This document shows positions 1-10,047 of a stretch of 64,000 nucleotides of DNA, piece after piece. The stretch comes from Photobacterium piscicola. GTDB lineage: Bacteria; Pseudomonadota; Gammaproteobacteria; Enterobacterales; Vibrionaceae. The notes under the pieces were generated by a model. It had not been told where the DNA came from. It did not search any database and worked only from the letters and a program-made list of their open reading frames with translations. Both the position numbers and the translations under genes were made by a program. Position 1 is the first letter of the stretch, and every line of letters starts with the position of its first letter. The stretch lies in the NCBI RefSeq assembly GCF_900166965.1, contig NZ_FUZI01000009.1:35393-99392 (forward strand), read 5' to 3'.

Positions 1-72
1 TTATCTTTATACTTGAAGGTAAAAGATAATAGATAATGACCGCCAGAACGATGGCGTAACGGGAAATCTCAA

Positions 73-2661
73 GTGAAGTTCATAAAGCGATTACTAATAC
101 TTGCAATAATTTGCATCACTCTTGGAGTGGGTACAATTTTTGGTTTTTATTTATACCTAAAACCAGACCTACCAGATGTTGCTAAATTAAAAAATATAGA
201 ACTGCAAACACCATTAAGGGTGTACAGTGCTGATGGTGAACTGATCTCACAGTTTGGTGAGAAACGTCGTATACCATTAACGCTAAAACAAATGCCACCA
301 CTACTGGTCGATGGTTTTATTGCGACCGAAGACAGTCGTTTTTATGAGCATCACGGTGTCGATCCGATTGGTATCGCTCGCGCCGCTTTTGTGATGCTAA
401 CCTCTGGTCACGCTCGTCAAGGTGCCAGTACGATCACACAACAGCTTGCACGTAACTTTTTCTTATCCAATAAAAAAACCTTCTCTCGTAAAATTCGAGA
501 AGCATTTATTGCGATTCATATCGAGCAAATTTTAACGAAAGATCAAATTCTTGACCTTTATTTGAATAAAATTTACCTCGGTTATCGTGCTTATGGTGTC
601 GGTGCTGCTGCACAGGTTTACTTCGGTAAAAGTGTTGATGAGCTAACATTAAGTGAAATGGCTGTTATTGCCGGCTTACCTAAAGCGCCATCAACCATGA
701 ACCCTATTTACTCCATCGATCGCGCAACAACTCGTCGTAATGTGGTTCTTGATCGTATGTTTAAAGAAGGTTACATCACTCAAGCACAAATGGATCAAGC
801 GCGTTCAGAGCCGATTGTTTCCCATTACCATCGCGCTGAAATTCAATTGTATGCACCTTACGTTGCAGAACGAGCACGTGCATGGATGGTTAACCGTTAT
901 GGTGAAGATGCTTACACCAAAGGGATGGATGTTTACACCACCATTAACGCCAAGCTACAACATGCAGCTCAGCAATCTGCCGTTGATAACCTGCTAAGTT
1001 ACGATGAACGTCATGGTTACCGTGGTGCAACTGCGGTGATATGGAAGCCGGGGCAAACACCACTGAATGCCAATCAAATTGTTGAAAAGCTAAGTAGCCA
1101 GCCAACTTACGGTGAGTTAATTCCTGCGGTCGTTACTCAGGTTAAGCAACAAACTGCAACAGTAGTGACCAAACAAGGTCAAACCATAACCTTAAATTGG
1201 AATGGTATGAAATGGGCGCGTAAGTTCCAGACAAATAGCGCTCAAGGACCAGCACCAACGACAGCGGCTCAAATCTTAACTGCAGGTCAACAAATCTGGG
1301 TTCAAAATAAAGCCACAACAGTTGCAGCAACGGCTGACACCGCCGCGGTAACAACTGACCATTGGGTATTGAGCCAAGTACCAGGAGCCAACACCTCGTT
1401 TGTTGCAATGTCACCAAACAACGGCGCCATATTGGCGATGGTCGGTGGTTTTAATTACACCCAAAGTAAGTTTAACCGTGCTACACAGTCAATTCGTCAA
1501 GTTGGTTCTGGCATCAAGCCCTTTATTTACTCAGCAGCCATTGAAAAAGGAATGACGCTAGCCACGCTAATTAATGATGCGCCGATAACTAAATGGGATA
1601 AATGGCAAGGTACCGCATGGCGACCAAAGAATGCTGATGGTCGTTATGGTGGCCCGACCCGTGCTCGCATTGGTCTAGCACGTTCTATCAACGTAATGGC
1701 AATTCGTGTATTACGTCTAGCAGGTTTAGATTTCACCATTAACTACCTCACTCGGTTTGGTTTTAAACGAGCTGATCTTCCTCGCGCAGAACCATTAGCG
1801 TTAGGTGCTGGTAGTTTAACGCCACTAGAATTAGCCCAAGGTTATTCTGTATTTGCTAACGGTGGTTATGCGGTTAAACCATTCCTTATCAATAAAGTTG
1901 ATAATAGTAATGGTGAATTGATCTACAGTGCTAATCCTAAAATTGTTTGTGACGATGTTTGCCAAAGTGAAAATCCACAAGCGAAAATGCAAGTAGCACT
2001 CGCAACTGCCGCTCAAAATGCGCCAATCCAAAAAGTGCCATCATCGACAGCTGAAAAACCAACATTGGCACAGTTAGAGCAAGTGATCACACCACCTGAA
2101 GTACGTTATGCACCTGAAGTGATCAGTGAGCAAAATGCATTTCTTGTTCGTCAAATGTTGACCAGTAACATTTGGGGTGAGCCCGGTCATCCGTATGGAA
2201 CTGGCTTTAGAGCTCGCGTATTAGATCGACATGATATTGGTGGTAAAACAGGTACAACTAATGATTCGAAAGATGCTTGGTATACCGGTTTTGGGCCTAA
2301 TATTGTTGCAACTACTTGGGTAGGTTTTGACGATCACCGTCATGCATTAGGTCGTACTAGCTATAATAAAAACCTTGGTAAAAATCAGGTAATGGGGGGT
2401 GAATACGGTGGTAATGCCGCACAACCAGCATGGATTAACTTTATGCGTACTGCATTGAAAAATACGCCAGAGCAACCACTACAGGTTCCTGCTGATATCG
2501 TTAAAGTCCGTATTGACCGTGCAACGGGTAAACTGTCTGATCGAGATGGTTCAAGATCAATGTATGAGTATTTCATCAAGGGTACTGAGCCAACACAATC
2601 AGCTCGCCAAGTAACCTCTGAGCAAAAGTTTGATACTGAAACGGCTGAAGAGCTATTCTAA
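73..2661 (+). CDS. mrcA: Penicillin-binding protein 1A (bifunctional murein synthase)
   Basis: Class A PBP that polymerises and cross-links peptidoglycan at the inner membrane. The 862 residues are close to the 850 of E. coli PBP1A. An N-terminal membrane anchor lies at about 6-28. The GT51 glycosyltransferase catalytic motif EDSRFYEHHG begins at 86. The transpeptidase has SGIK (active Ser479, Lys482), SIN (538-540) and KTGTT (from 725). An OB-like insert lies between the two catalytic domains. The start is a GTG with only a weak GGGAAA ribosome site ahead of it. A strong terminator follows directly, so it is probably transcribed alone. Identification is firm; only the start codon is less certain. 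Confidence 0.97.
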   Translation: MKFIKRLLILAIICITLGVGTIFGFYLYLKPDLPDVAKLKNIELQTPLRVYSADGELISQFGEKRRIPLTLKQMPPLLVDGFIATEDSRFYEHHGVDPIGIARAAFVMLTSGHARQGASTITQQLARNFFLSNKKTFSRKIREAFIAIHIEQILTKDQILDLYLNKIYLGYRAYGVGAAAQVYFGKSVDELTLSEMAVIAGLPKAPSTMNPIYSIDRATTRRNVVLDRMFKEGYITQAQMDQARSEPIVSHYHRAEIQLYAPYVAERARAWMVNRYGEDAYTKGMDVYTTINAKLQHAAQQSAVDNLLSYDERHGYRGATAVIWKPGQTPLNANQIVEKLSSQPTYGELIPAVVTQVKQQTATVVTKQGQTITLNWNGMKWARKFQTNSAQGPAPTTAAQILTAGQQIWVQNKATTVAATADTAAVTTDHWVLSQVPGANTSFVAMSPNNGAILAMVGGFNYTQSKFNRATQSIRQVGSGIKPFIYSAAIEKGMTLATLINDAPITKWDKWQGTAWRPKNADGRYGGPTRARIGLARSINVMAIRVLRLAGLDFTINYLTRFGFKRADLPRAEPLALGAGSLTPLELAQGYSVFANGGYAVKPFLINKVDNSNGELIYSANPKIVCDDVCQSENPQAKMQVALATAAQNAPIQKVPSSTAEKPTLAQLEQVITPPEVRYAPEVISEQNAFLVRQMLTSNIWGEPGHPYGTGFRARVLDRHDIGGKTGTTNDSKDAWYTGFGPNIVATTWVGFDDHRHALGRTSYNKNLGKNQVMGGEYGGNAAQPAWINFMRTALKNTPEQPLQVPADIVKVRIDRATGKLSDRDGSRSMYEYFIKGTEPTQSARQVTSEQKFDTETAEELF

Positions 2662-2682
2662 TTACGGTTTCTAACCGCAATC

Positions 2683-2712
2683 AAAAAGAGCGCCTATTGG
2701 CGCTCTTTTTTT
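2683..2712 (+). terminator. Rho-independent terminator of mrcA
   Basis: Stem GAGCGCC / GGCGCTC with loop TATT, flanked by an A run before and a run of eight T after. It lies 21 bp past the mrcA stop codon. Confidence 0.9.
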
Positions 2713-2757
2713 GCTCAAATATCATGTTTGATAATGAGTATTAACTATTGTTGTTTC

Positions 2758-3669
2758 TTATTGCTGCACATGCTTTTCAAAAATATCAGGCATTTTAGCC
2801 TTTATCACTGCTGCTAATTTCTCATAACGTGATTTTAATGGTGAGCCAGGACGATAAGCTAAGGTTATTAAACGGGTTGGCTGTGGATGCTCAGCTTCGA
2901 TGTAACACACACCATCACGACAATGTTCTTTAGGGGTTGCTAACTGAGGCAATAAAGTAATCCCACTGCCCGCAGCGACCATATTACGTAATGTTTCGAG
3001 ACTGGTCGCTTTAAAACGACCATCATCACGGGCACCAGCAGCAAAACAAAAACCTAATGCTTGATTACGTAAACAGTGGCCATCTTCCAACATTAATAAG
3101 GTTTCACCATGTAAGCGTGACATATCAATTTCTTTCTCTTGTGCCCATTGATGTGTTTCAGGCACTGCAAGCATCATAGGTTCATCATACAAAGGCAACT
3201 CAATAAACGGCTCGCTCTCTTTGACTGACGCTAAAATCATGCAGTCGAGCTTACCCTCTTCAAGTTGTTGAACTAATTGATGTGTTTGCGCTTCATGTAA
3301 AAACAGCTCTAACTCAGGAAAGGCTTCTTTAAGCGTTGGAATAATTTGCGGCAATAAATATGGACCAACCGTTGGAATAAAGCCAATATGTAACGGGCCG
3401 GCCATGCTTTCTCCTTGTAAACTAGCAAGTTCGGTCAATATTTTGACCTCAAGCAACACTTTTTGAGCTTGGGCGACTAAACTCAATCCCGCATCGGTAA
3501 AAAGTACGCGACGACTGGTTCGTTCTAACAACGACACCCCTAGTTCATCTTCTAATTTACGAATTTGACCACTTAGGGTTGGCTGACTGACGTAACATGC
3601 TTCAGCGGCTTTACGAAAATGCTTATGTTCAGATAGGGCGACAAGGTACTCAAGATCTCGAATATTCAT
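2758..3669 (-). CDS. oxyR: OxyR, LysR-family peroxide sensor
   Basis: LysR-type regulator that senses hydrogen peroxide through a reversible disulfide and activates antioxidant genes. The winged helix-turn-helix is at about 1-60 and the effector domain at about 90-300. The redox pair is present exactly as in E. coli: Cys199 (LEDGHCLRNQ) and Cys208 (ALGFCF), followed by the conserved SLETLRNMVAAGSGITLLP block. Length (303) matches the family. It is divergent from a peroxiredoxin-glutaredoxin gene with a four-part OxyR operator between them, which implies autoregulation and control of the neighbour. Confidence 0.97.
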   Translation of the reverse strand: MNIRDLEYLVALSEHKHFRKAAEACYVSQPTLSGQIRKLEDELGVSLLERTSRRVLFTDAGLSLVAQAQKVLLEVKILTELASLQGESMAGPLHIGFIPTVGPYLLPQIIPTLKEAFPELELFLHEAQTHQLVQQLEEGKLDCMILASVKESEPFIELPLYDEPMMLAVPETHQWAQEKEIDMSRLHGETLLMLEDGHCLRNQALGFCFAAGARDDGRFKATSLETLRNMVAAGSGITLLPQLATPKEHCRDGVCYIEAEHPQPTRLITLAYRPGSPLKSRYEKLAAVIKAKMPDIFEKHVQQ

Positions 3670-3684
3670 TAGCTAAGGTTACCA

Positions 3685-3721
3685 ATAGGAATCAACTATC
3701 AAAACCATAGCAGTAAACGAT
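3685..3721. promoter_or_regulatory. OxyR operator (four-element box)
   Basis: ATAG-N7-CTAT-N7-ATAG-N7-CGAT reads at 3685-3688, 3696-3699, 3707-3710 and 3718-3721. This is the known tetramer-binding consensus with one mismatch in the last element. It begins 15 bp upstream of the oxyR start codon and ends 107 bp before the peroxiredoxin gene. A possible -10 (CATAAT, 3745-3750) lies downstream on the plus strand with no good -35, as expected for an activator-dependent promoter. Confidence 0.85.
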
Positions 3722-3828
3722 TAGAACTATCAAGAGTAAAATCGCATAATTACTTCATCAATATGGAGAACATATTTACGAAGCTCCGATTGCATTAAAT
3801 TTATTTATATTTTTTAAGGAATCACATT

Positions 3829-4557
3829 ATGTTCGCATCTAAAGAAGGTCAGCCAGTACCTCAAGTTACTTTCCACACTCGTAAGGGTGATCAATGGGTA
3901 GACGTAACAACTAATGAGTTATTTGCTAATAAAACAGTGGTTGTATTTAGCCTGCCAGGCGCATTTACACCAACATGTTCTTCTAGCCACCTACCTCGTT
4001 ATAACGAGCTAGCATCAGTATTTGCTGACAATGGCGTTGACGACATTCTATGTGTATCGGTTAACGATACGTTCGTAATGAATGCATGGAAAGCAGATCA
4101 AGAAGCAGAAAATATCACTTTTATTCCTGATGGTAATGGTGAGTTCACTAACGGCATGGGCATGTTAGTTGAAAAAGACGACCTAGGTTTTGGTGCGCGT
4201 TCATGGCGTTACAGCATGCTGGTTAAAAACGGCGTGGTTGAGAAAATGTTCGTTGAAAACGAAGAACCAGGCGACCCATTCAAAGTTTCTGACGCTGATA
4301 CAATGTTAAACTACATTGCACCTGAGCAAAAACTACAAGAATCAATCACTGTATTCTCAAAGCCTGGTTGCCCTTTCTGTGTTAAAGCAAAACAGAATCT
4401 AATCGACAAAGGCCTACAGTATGAAGAAATCATTCTGGGCAAAGACGCAACCACAGTTTCTCTACGTGCAATTACAGGCCGTAGCACTGTGCCTCAAGTC
4501 TTCATCGGTGGTAAACACATTGGTGGTAGCGAAGAACTGGAAATTTTCTTAGGCTAA
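3829..4557 (+). CDS. Peroxiredoxin 5-glutaredoxin hybrid peroxidase
   Basis: Fusion peroxidase that reduces hydrogen and alkyl peroxides with glutathione, in the cytoplasm. Residues 1-165 are a Prx5-type domain with peroxidatic Cys50 in PGAFTPTC. Residues about 172-242 are a glutaredoxin with CPFC at 181-184 and the cis-proline glutathione site TVPQVFIGG (220-228). The architecture is that of Haemophilus PGdx. The Shine-Dalgarno is AAGGA, spaced 8 bp from ATG. It is divergent from oxyR and almost certainly in its regulon. Confidence 0.95.
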   Translation: MFASKEGQPVPQVTFHTRKGDQWVDVTTNELFANKTVVVFSLPGAFTPTCSSSHLPRYNELASVFADNGVDDILCVSVNDTFVMNAWKADQEAENITFIPDGNGEFTNGMGMLVEKDDLGFGARSWRYSMLVKNGVVEKMFVENEEPGDPFKVSDADTMLNYIAPEQKLQESITVFSKPGCPFCVKAKQNLIDKGLQYEEIILGKDATTVSLRAITGRSTVPQVFIGGKHIGGSEELEIFLG

Positions 4558-4575
4558 GCAATAGTCATTAGCTAC

Positions 4576-4613
4576 AAAAAAGCCCTTACTTTACAATAAA
4601 GTGAGGGCTTTTT
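4576..4613. terminator. Bidirectional terminator between prx-grx and argH
   Basis: A 13-bp stem (AGCCCTTACTTTA / TAAAGTGAGGGCT, one G-T pair) with a three-base loop, A run on the left and T run on the right. It separates two convergent genes and can serve both. Confidence 0.85.
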
Positions 4614-4639
4614 GATATCAATCCATCGCGAATATTGAG

Positions 4640-6517
4640 CTAAGCAACATTCACCGTTGGAATATGCTGAGCTTGATCAAGCCAGACCTCTAGAGCGACC
4701 TCATCACATGCATGTTGACGTGGGCAACGATCACAGTCTTTCATTACTTTCTCTGGTAATAAGGCTTTTGAGGTTGGCGTAAAACCACGTTTCATAAAGA
4801 ATTCAGGCACTCGAGTTAACACAAATACTTTTTTAATCGCCATTTGAGTGGCTTTATCAAGCAAATGTTCAACAATCGCTTTTCCTTGGCCTTGCTGTTG
4901 CCAGCCCGCTTCAACCCCTAAAGATCGTATCTCAGCCAGTCCAGAATCATAGACATACAATGATGCACACCCGGTTACTACACCATGATTTTCAGCCACT
5001 GCAAACGAGCCAATATCGCGCACTAACTCATTACGATTACGCGGTAAATTCTCACCTAGTCCCGCCCAATACACCACCATGCCTTCAATAGCATCAAGAT
5101 CGGTGAGTCGTGCGCCTCGTACTTTAACATTAGGCGAATAACGCTTATCAAGCCGCTTCTCTGCTTGACCAATGGCATAGTCAACTTGGTTTGGTGCAAC
5201 ACCACCTAAAGCACACCGTTTATCTAAACATGATTCAATGGTCAAAATCGGATAGACATCATTTTCAATCACCGTCGAAAATTGTTTCATCTCCTCAAGA
5301 GAGAGTTCTTCTAACGCACAGCCTTTGGCAATCGCGGCCACCACAGCCACCCCAACAATATGATGCGCTTCTCGAAAAGGGATCCCTTTCGCCACTAAAT
5401 AATCGGCTAATTCGGTCGCATTTGAATAACCTTGCATCGCCGCTTCTAAAGTACGATCTTGATTAATCTTGATCCCTTCAAAACATAATGCAGCCATTTC
5501 CATACAATCATGCCAGCTATCTAACGCATCAAATAGCCCTTCTTTATCTTCTTGCATGTCCTTATTGTAAGCCAGCGGTAATGCCTTAACGGTCATCATC
5601 ATCGCCGCCATCGCGCCATACACTCGGCCACACTTGCCACGAATAAGCTCTAGGGCATCAGGATTTTTCTTTTGCGGCATCAATGATGAACCAGAGGTCA
5701 CCGCATCATCAAGTTCAATAAAATTAGATTCGCCAGAATTATAGAAAATTAAATCTTCTGCCATTCGTGATAAATGCAACATTGAAATTGATGCGGTGGA
5801 TAATAATTCCATCACGTGATCACGATCAGACACCGAATCAAGACTATTACGGGTTGCGCGCTGAAAACCAAGGTTATGGGCTAACACTTCACGATCTATC
5901 GGATACGCCGTTCCCGCCAGTGCGCCAGAGCCTAACGGGCAGGTATCAAGTCGCGTCATTGCATCATTCAACCGTGAATGATCACGCTCTAGCATTTCAA
6001 CATACGCTAAACACCAATGGGCAAAAGTGACGGGCTGCGCTCGTTGCAAATGGGTATATCCGGGTAATACCGTTGCTTGATGCTGGCGGGCGACGGTAAC
6101 TAACTGTTGCTGTAATTTATCCAACATCAACAATAATTGCTGACCTTGCTGACGACACCATAGTTTAAGATCCGTCGCCACCTGATCATTACGAGAACGA
6201 CCGGTGTGCAGTTTTTTACCCAAATCCCCCACTTTAGCAATCAGCTGTTGCTCCACCCAACTGTGAATATCTTCAGCATCGGAAGCGAGAATTTGTTCAG
6301 GATCTTCCATTACCGCTAATTTAAGTTCATTTAGTGCCAATTCAAGCTGTTGTTGCTCTGTTTCAGTAAGTACATTCACTTGGCGCAGGGCTTTTGACCA
6401 AGCTATTGAACCGACAATATCTTGCTCTGCGAGTCGATAGTCAAAACGCAACGAATCATTAAATTGCTTAAATCTGATGTCAGCTGCCTGACTAAACCGC
6501 CCACCCCATAATGCCAT
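4640..6517 (-). CDS. argH: Argininosuccinate lyase fused to N-acetylglutamate synthase-type GNAT domain, ArgH(A)
   Basis: Residues 1 to about 460 are argininosuccinate lyase, which splits argininosuccinate into arginine and fumarate. HTGRSRNDQ (104-112) and the fumarase/lyase signature [11 protein letters not shown] (277-287) are intact. Residues about 470-625 form a GNAT acetyltransferase with the acetyl-CoA loop QQQGQGKA and a C-terminal [10 protein letters not shown] cysteine cluster, as in ArgA. This fusion is known from marine gammaproteobacteria, where the GNAT part supplies the first step (N-acetylglutamate), so one protein carries the first and last reactions. It is last in argCBGH. 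Length of 625 compares with about 457 for plain ArgH. Confidence 0.95.
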   Translation of the reverse strand: MALWGGRFSQAADIRFKQFNDSLRFDYRLAEQDIVGSIAWSKALRQVNVLTETEQQQLELALNELKLAVMEDPEQILASDAEDIHSWVEQQLIAKVGDLGKKLHTGRSRNDQVATDLKLWCRQQGQQLLLMLDKLQQQLVTVARQHQATVLPGYTHLQRAQPVTFAHWCLAYVEMLERDHSRLNDAMTRLDTCPLGSGALAGTAYPIDREVLAHNLGFQRATRNSLDSVSDRDHVMELLSTASISMLHLSRMAEDLIFYNSGESNFIELDDAVTSGSSLMPQKKNPDALELIRGKCGRVYGAMAAMMMTVKALPLAYNKDMQEDKEGLFDALDSWHDCMEMAALCFEGIKINQDRTLEAAMQGYSNATELADYLVAKGIPFREAHHIVGVAVVAAIAKGCALEELSLEEMKQFSTVIENDVYPILTIESCLDKRCALGGVAPNQVDYAIGQAEKRLDKRYSPNVKVRGARLTDLDAIEGMVVYWAGLGENLPRNRNELVRDIGSFAVAENHGVVTGCASLYVYDSGLAEIRSLGVEAGWQQQGQGKAIVEHLLDKATQMAIKKVFVLTRVPEFFMKRGFTPTSKALLPEKVMKDCDRCPRQHACDEVALEVWLDQAQHIPTVNVA

Positions 6518-6620
6518 GCTGAATCTCCTGTTACTGTCTAAGCGAAGTCATATTGAGAAGCTTACGTTGCAATGAATAGCGTCATCATTACAGCGCAAGC
6601 AACAATATTGATTGGATTAT

Positions 6621-7826
6621 TTATTTTTGACTATTAAGCGCACGAATACGGCTAGCCAAAGAATACAAACGAATAAAACCGCCAGCATGACTATGATCAT
6701 AAACATCATCTTCACCAAACGTAGCAAACTCTTCCGAGTACAAACTATTGCCTGAACGCTTTTGAATAACGGTGGCTTGGCCTTTATATAGTTGAATCAC
6801 GACTTCACCCGTTACATCTTGTGCCAACGTATCAGCCGCGGCTAACAACGATTGGCACAATGGCGTAAACCAGCGGCCATCATAAATAAGATGCGATGCT
6901 TTAAGACCAATGGTTTGACGGAACTCAAACGACTCTTTATCAAGCACTAATTGTTCAACAGCACGCAATGCTTCCATCATGATGGTGCCACCTGGGGTTT
7001 CATAGCAACCACGAGATTTGATTCCTACGAGACGGTTCTCAACAATATCAATCCGTCCAATTCCGTGCTCAGCACCTTTGCTATTGAGATAATTAAGCGC
7101 GTTATAAGGCGTCATCGGCTCACCATCAACCGCAACCACTTCACCTTTTTCAACTAAAACAGACACCGTTTCAGCGATATCAGGCGCCTGTTGTGGATCT
7201 TTAGTCCACACCCAACATAACTCATTAGGTGCATTCCACGTATTTTCAAGTACACCACCTTCAGTTGAAACGTGCCATGCATTAGCATCACGTGAATAAA
7301 TTTTTTCTAACGATGCAGTACAAGGAATATTACGCTCAGCCAAATAATCAAGCAGTGCTTCACGGCTACGTAAATTCCATTCACGCCATGGTGCAATCAC
7401 TGTCAATTGTGGCGCAAGAGCCGCAAATGCCCCTTCAAAGCGCACCTGATCATTTCCTTTACCTGTACAACCATGACATAACGCATCAGCACCAACTTCT
7501 AATGCACACTCTACTTGCGCTTTAGCAATAATGGGACGCGCCATTGAAGTGCCCAGTAAATATTTACCTTCGTAAGTTGCTCCCGTTTTAAGGGATGGAT
7601 AAATATAATCTTTGACCATCTCTTCTTTTAAATCAGCGATGTAACATGCAGATGCACCAGAGGCGAGTGCTTTGGCTTCAATGCCAACCAACTCTTCTTC
7701 ACCTTGACCGACATCTGCCACAAACGCGACCACTTCACAGTCATAGTTCTCTTTTAGCCATGGAATAATGGCTGAAGTATCTAAACCACCTGAATAGGCC
7801 AATACCACTTTGTTAATCTTGCTCAT
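6621..7826 (-). CDS. argG: Argininosuccinate synthase
   Basis: Joins citrulline and aspartate with ATP to give argininosuccinate, the substrate of the ArgH(A) protein encoded 103 bp downstream. The N-terminal PP-loop ATP site [10 protein letters not shown] starts at residue 9. The 401-residue length fits the shorter bacterial class, not the 447-residue E. coli form. [14 protein letters not shown] and [14 protein letters not shown], both substrate-site blocks, are intact. It is third in the leftward arg operon. Confidence 0.96.
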   Translation of the reverse strand: MSKINKVVLAYSGGLDTSAIIPWLKENYDCEVVAFVADVGQGEEELVGIEAKALASGASACYIADLKEEMVKDYIYPSLKTGATYEGKYLLGTSMARPIIAKAQVECALEVGADALCHGCTGKGNDQVRFEGAFAALAPQLTVIAPWREWNLRSREALLDYLAERNIPCTASLEKIYSRDANAWHVSTEGGVLENTWNAPNELCWVWTKDPQQAPDIAETVSVLVEKGEVVAVDGEPMTPYNALNYLNSKGAEHGIGRIDIVENRLVGIKSRGCYETPGGTIMMEALRAVEQLVLDKESFEFRQTIGLKASHLIYDGRWFTPLCQSLLAAADTLAQDVTGEVVIQLYKGQATVIQKRSGNSLYSEEFATFGEDDVYDHSHAGGFIRLYSLASRIRALNSQK

Positions 7827-7929
7827 CTGCTGCTCTCCTTTTCAGCCTTGTCGCGGTCATCCCGTTCAGGCACTATTTTCAAAAATATTAATTCGTCGTA
7901 ATACATCAATGAACTGTCATCAATACAGG

Positions 7930-8724
7930 CTAATCACCCATTACTGGCACCGTAAATCGAGTCCCGATACTGTCGCCCGCTAATAAAGCATTAAGCTTGT
8001 CGGGATAACGCCAACTGGCGACTTCAATCGAACGGCCTAACGCTTTAGCCGCTGTAAATGCTGCTCGTACCTTTACGATCATGCCATCGGTGATCACAGC
8101 TTGTGCAATTAATGCTTCTGCTTCCGCTTCCGTTAACTGCTTAATTAAATTACCTTTACCATCAAGTACACCCGTCACATCAGATAGCAACACCAACTCA
8201 CCACCAACAGCCGCAGCAACGGCAACCGCCGCTTGATCAGCATTAACATTCATCATTTCACCCTGAGCATCGAGCCCAATAGAGCTAATGATTGGTACAA
8301 AACCTAACTGCATAATTTGACCCACTAAAGCGCCGTTATTTGGTTCAGCATGTCCCACAGCGCCTAACTCTGGATCTAATTGACTAACTGTACATAAACC
8401 GCCATCAGCTAAACTTAATCCTACGGCTGCCACGCCAGCTTTAACCGCTTGCCCTTGCAGCATTTTATTGGCAGTACCAGCTAACGCACCGGTAATCAAG
8501 CCAATTTGATCACTAGGAGTAACCCGTAACCCTTGTTTTTTAACTGTCGACAATTGCAATTTTTTCATTAGGTCGTCAACAAGATAGCCACCACCATGAA
8601 CAAATAAGATCGAGCGTTGTGACCGCGATTGGTACGCATTGATGGTTGAAAACAATCGCTCTAAGGTGACATTACATTCCAATGCAGCACCACCAAGTTT
8701 AATCACTAAAGGAACTTGATTCAT
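7930..8724 (-). CDS. argB: Acetylglutamate kinase
   Basis: Phosphorylates N-acetylglutamate, the second step of arginine synthesis. The amino acid kinase fold is shown by the N-terminal VIKLGGAAL lysine loop, [12 protein letters not shown] (substrate glycine loop) and [13 protein letters not shown]. Its 264 residues are close to the 258 of the E. coli enzyme, which is not arginine-inhibited. The start is 10 bp after the argC stop, so the two are translationally close. ATG follows a weak ribosome site, AGGAGT. Confidence 0.96.
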   Translation of the reverse strand: MNQVPLVIKLGGAALECNVTLERLFSTINAYQSRSQRSILFVHGGGYLVDDLMKKLQLSTVKKQGLRVTPSDQIGLITGALAGTANKMLQGQAVKAGVAAVGLSLADGGLCTVSQLDPELGAVGHAEPNNGALVGQIMQLGFVPIISSIGLDAQGEMMNVNADQAAVAVAAAVGGELVLLSDVTGVLDGKGNLIKQLTEAEAEALIAQAVITDGMIVKVRAAFTAAKALGRSIEVASWRYPDKLNALLAGDSIGTRFTVPVMGD

Positions 8725-8734
8725 TGTGTTACTC

Positions 8735-9748
8735 CTATACCAACGCGGTTAATTGAGGGAATCCATTGCGAATATTTATGCATTGAACTGCTTGTGATGA
8801 AGCCCCTTTCAATAAATTATCAATCGCGGCAGTTAAAATAATATGCTCACCTTGAACCTGCCAGCCGATATCACAAAAACAGCTACCAACAACATCATCC
8901 AACTTAGCGGTATTATGGTTAAGTAGCCGTACCGCATGTTGATCGGTCGGGTTTAGATAAGCTGATGCCATTGCTGCAGTCACTTCTTCTGCGGTTACAC
9001 CATCGGCTAATTTAGCGATAATAGTGGCTAAAATACCGCGTTTAAAATTCCCGAGATGAGGCGTGAAAATAATATCGCAATTAAGATGATGGGCAATTTC
9101 AGGCTGGTGTCGATGCGTAAACAAGCCATAAGCCTGTAAGCTCACCTCACAAAAACTATTGGTCATGGTGGCTTTACGACCCGCACCCGACACACCACTG
9201 ACGGCATTTATCACTGGCCATTGATCGCAATCAAGCAGACCTGCAACGAGCAATGGTTTTAACGCTAATTGAGATGCGGTGGGATAGCACCCAGGAACCG
9301 CAATTAATTGGGCTTGGCGAATTTGATCATGATTCCATTCAGCTAACCCATAAACAGCACTGTCTAGCAATGCCTCATATTGGTGCTTAAAACCATAATA
9401 TTGATCATAGAAACCATCCGCTTTCACTCTAAATGCACCTGACAAGTCAAACACCTGACAACCCATATTTAGACATTCAGCTGCAATATCATGACTCACT
9501 TCGTGGGCAGTAGCTAACAACACAATATCGATGTTTGCCACTGCCATTCTAATATCTGTTAGCGGCTGCAACGGTAAATCAACCACACCATGCAATTGAC
9601 CATGCAGCGCACTTAATGGTTTTCCTGCATCAACACTGGTGGCTGAAACATACAAACCGCAAAGTGTTAATTGCGGATGACGACTTACTATTTTTGCCAG
9701 TTCTGCGCCGGTATACCCACTGGCGCCAACAATAACCGTGTTTAACAT
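8735..9748 (-). CDS. argC: N-acetyl-gamma-glutamyl-phosphate reductase
   Basis: NADPH-dependent reduction of N-acetylglutamyl phosphate, the third arginine step. The dinucleotide-binding loop GASGYTGAE is at 8-16, and the catalytic cysteine is Cys154 in VPGCYPTA. At 337 residues it is the usual short bacterial type. It is the first structural gene of argCBGH. In related Vibrio genomes argE lies divergently next to argC; here the adjacent divergent gene is ppc, 632 bp away. A leader reading frame and a possible ArgR site lie upstream. Confidence 0.96.
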   Translation of the reverse strand: MLNTVIVGASGYTGAELAKIVSRHPQLTLCGLYVSATSVDAGKPLSALHGQLHGVVDLPLQPLTDIRMAVANIDIVLLATAHEVSHDIAAECLNMGCQVFDLSGAFRVKADGFYDQYYGFKHQYEALLDSAVYGLAEWNHDQIRQAQLIAVPGCYPTASQLALKPLLVAGLLDCDQWPVINAVSGVSGAGRKATMTNSFCEVSLQAYGLFTHRHQPEIAHHLNCDIIFTPHLGNFKRGILATIIAKLADGVTAEEVTAAMASAYLNPTDQHAVRLLNHNTAKLDDVVGSCFCDIGWQVQGEHIILTAAIDNLLKGASSQAVQCINIRNGFPQLTALV

Positions 9749-9860
9749 CGCTCATTCCATATCATTGTAGTGTTATCGAGCCGTCATCAAATAATTGGAG
9801 CTATGGCTAAGTAGTGATGATTGTCATAACGGCTAACAGAGGTGTGCTGTAAACAGCATA

Positions 9861-9882
9861 GAAAAGGCACGTAAAAGCACCT
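9861..9882 (-). terminator. Possible weak attenuator hairpin in the arg leader
   Basis: Read leftward, AGGTGC (9882-9877) can pair with GTGCCT (9870-9865) through six pairs, two of them G-U, followed by TTTTCT. A competing pairing, CTAAG (9898-9894, containing the leader stop codon) with CTTAG (9885-9881), overlaps its first bases. The stem is weak, so this is a suggestion only. Confidence 0.25.
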
Positions 9883-9894
9883 AAGGCAAAAGAC

Positions 9895-9945
9895 TTAGCG
9901 TCGTCGAAGGGAGGAGATAAAGGCAGAGGTATAGATTTGGTTCAT
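9895..9945 (-). CDS. Putative arginine-rich leader peptide upstream of argC
   Basis: A 16-codon reading frame, MNQIYTSAFISSLRRR, ends in CGA CGA CGC TAA, three consecutive arginine codons directly before the stop. It has a strong Shine-Dalgarno, AGGAAG, 8 bp ahead of ATG (9954-9959 on the opposite strand). It stops 146 bp before argC, on the same strand. Its size and placement resemble the leader peptides of his, thr and ilv operons. The role in arginine sensing is inferred; no strong terminator hairpin follows. CGA is a slow codon in many gammaproteobacteria, which would favour stalling. Confidence 0.6.
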   Translation of the reverse strand: MNQIYTSAFISSLRRR

Positions 9946-9976
9946 GATAATAACTTCCTGCATCGAACAATAAACC

Positions 9977-9998
9977 CTGAGCGTTCCGTTGCTCAAGG
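9977..9998. repeat. Hairpin upstream of the arg leader reading frame
   Basis: Read leftward, CTTGAGC and GCTCAGG form a seven-pair stem (one G-T pair) around an eight-base loop, a little upstream of the ribosome site of the leader peptide. No T run follows, so it is probably an RNA stem in the 5' untranslated region. Confidence 0.4.
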
Positions 9999-10009
9999 AT
10001 AAATAAACA

Positions 10010-10047
10010 GCTAACACCATTTATTCATAAATTTGAATTAATATGTT
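10010..10047. promoter_or_regulatory. Possible ArgR operator (ARG box pair) upstream of argC
   Basis: ATTCA (10023-10027) and TGAAT (10034-10038) are six bases apart in an AT-rich stretch. This is close to the arrangement of the inner halves of two adjacent ARG boxes (consensus TGAAT-W4-ATTCA). The outer halves are poorly conserved. Position about 75-100 bp ahead of the leader reading frame suits a promoter-overlapping operator. The rest of 9749-10380 holds the leader features, AT-rich promoter sequence for argC and ppc, and no other gene. Confidence 0.4.
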
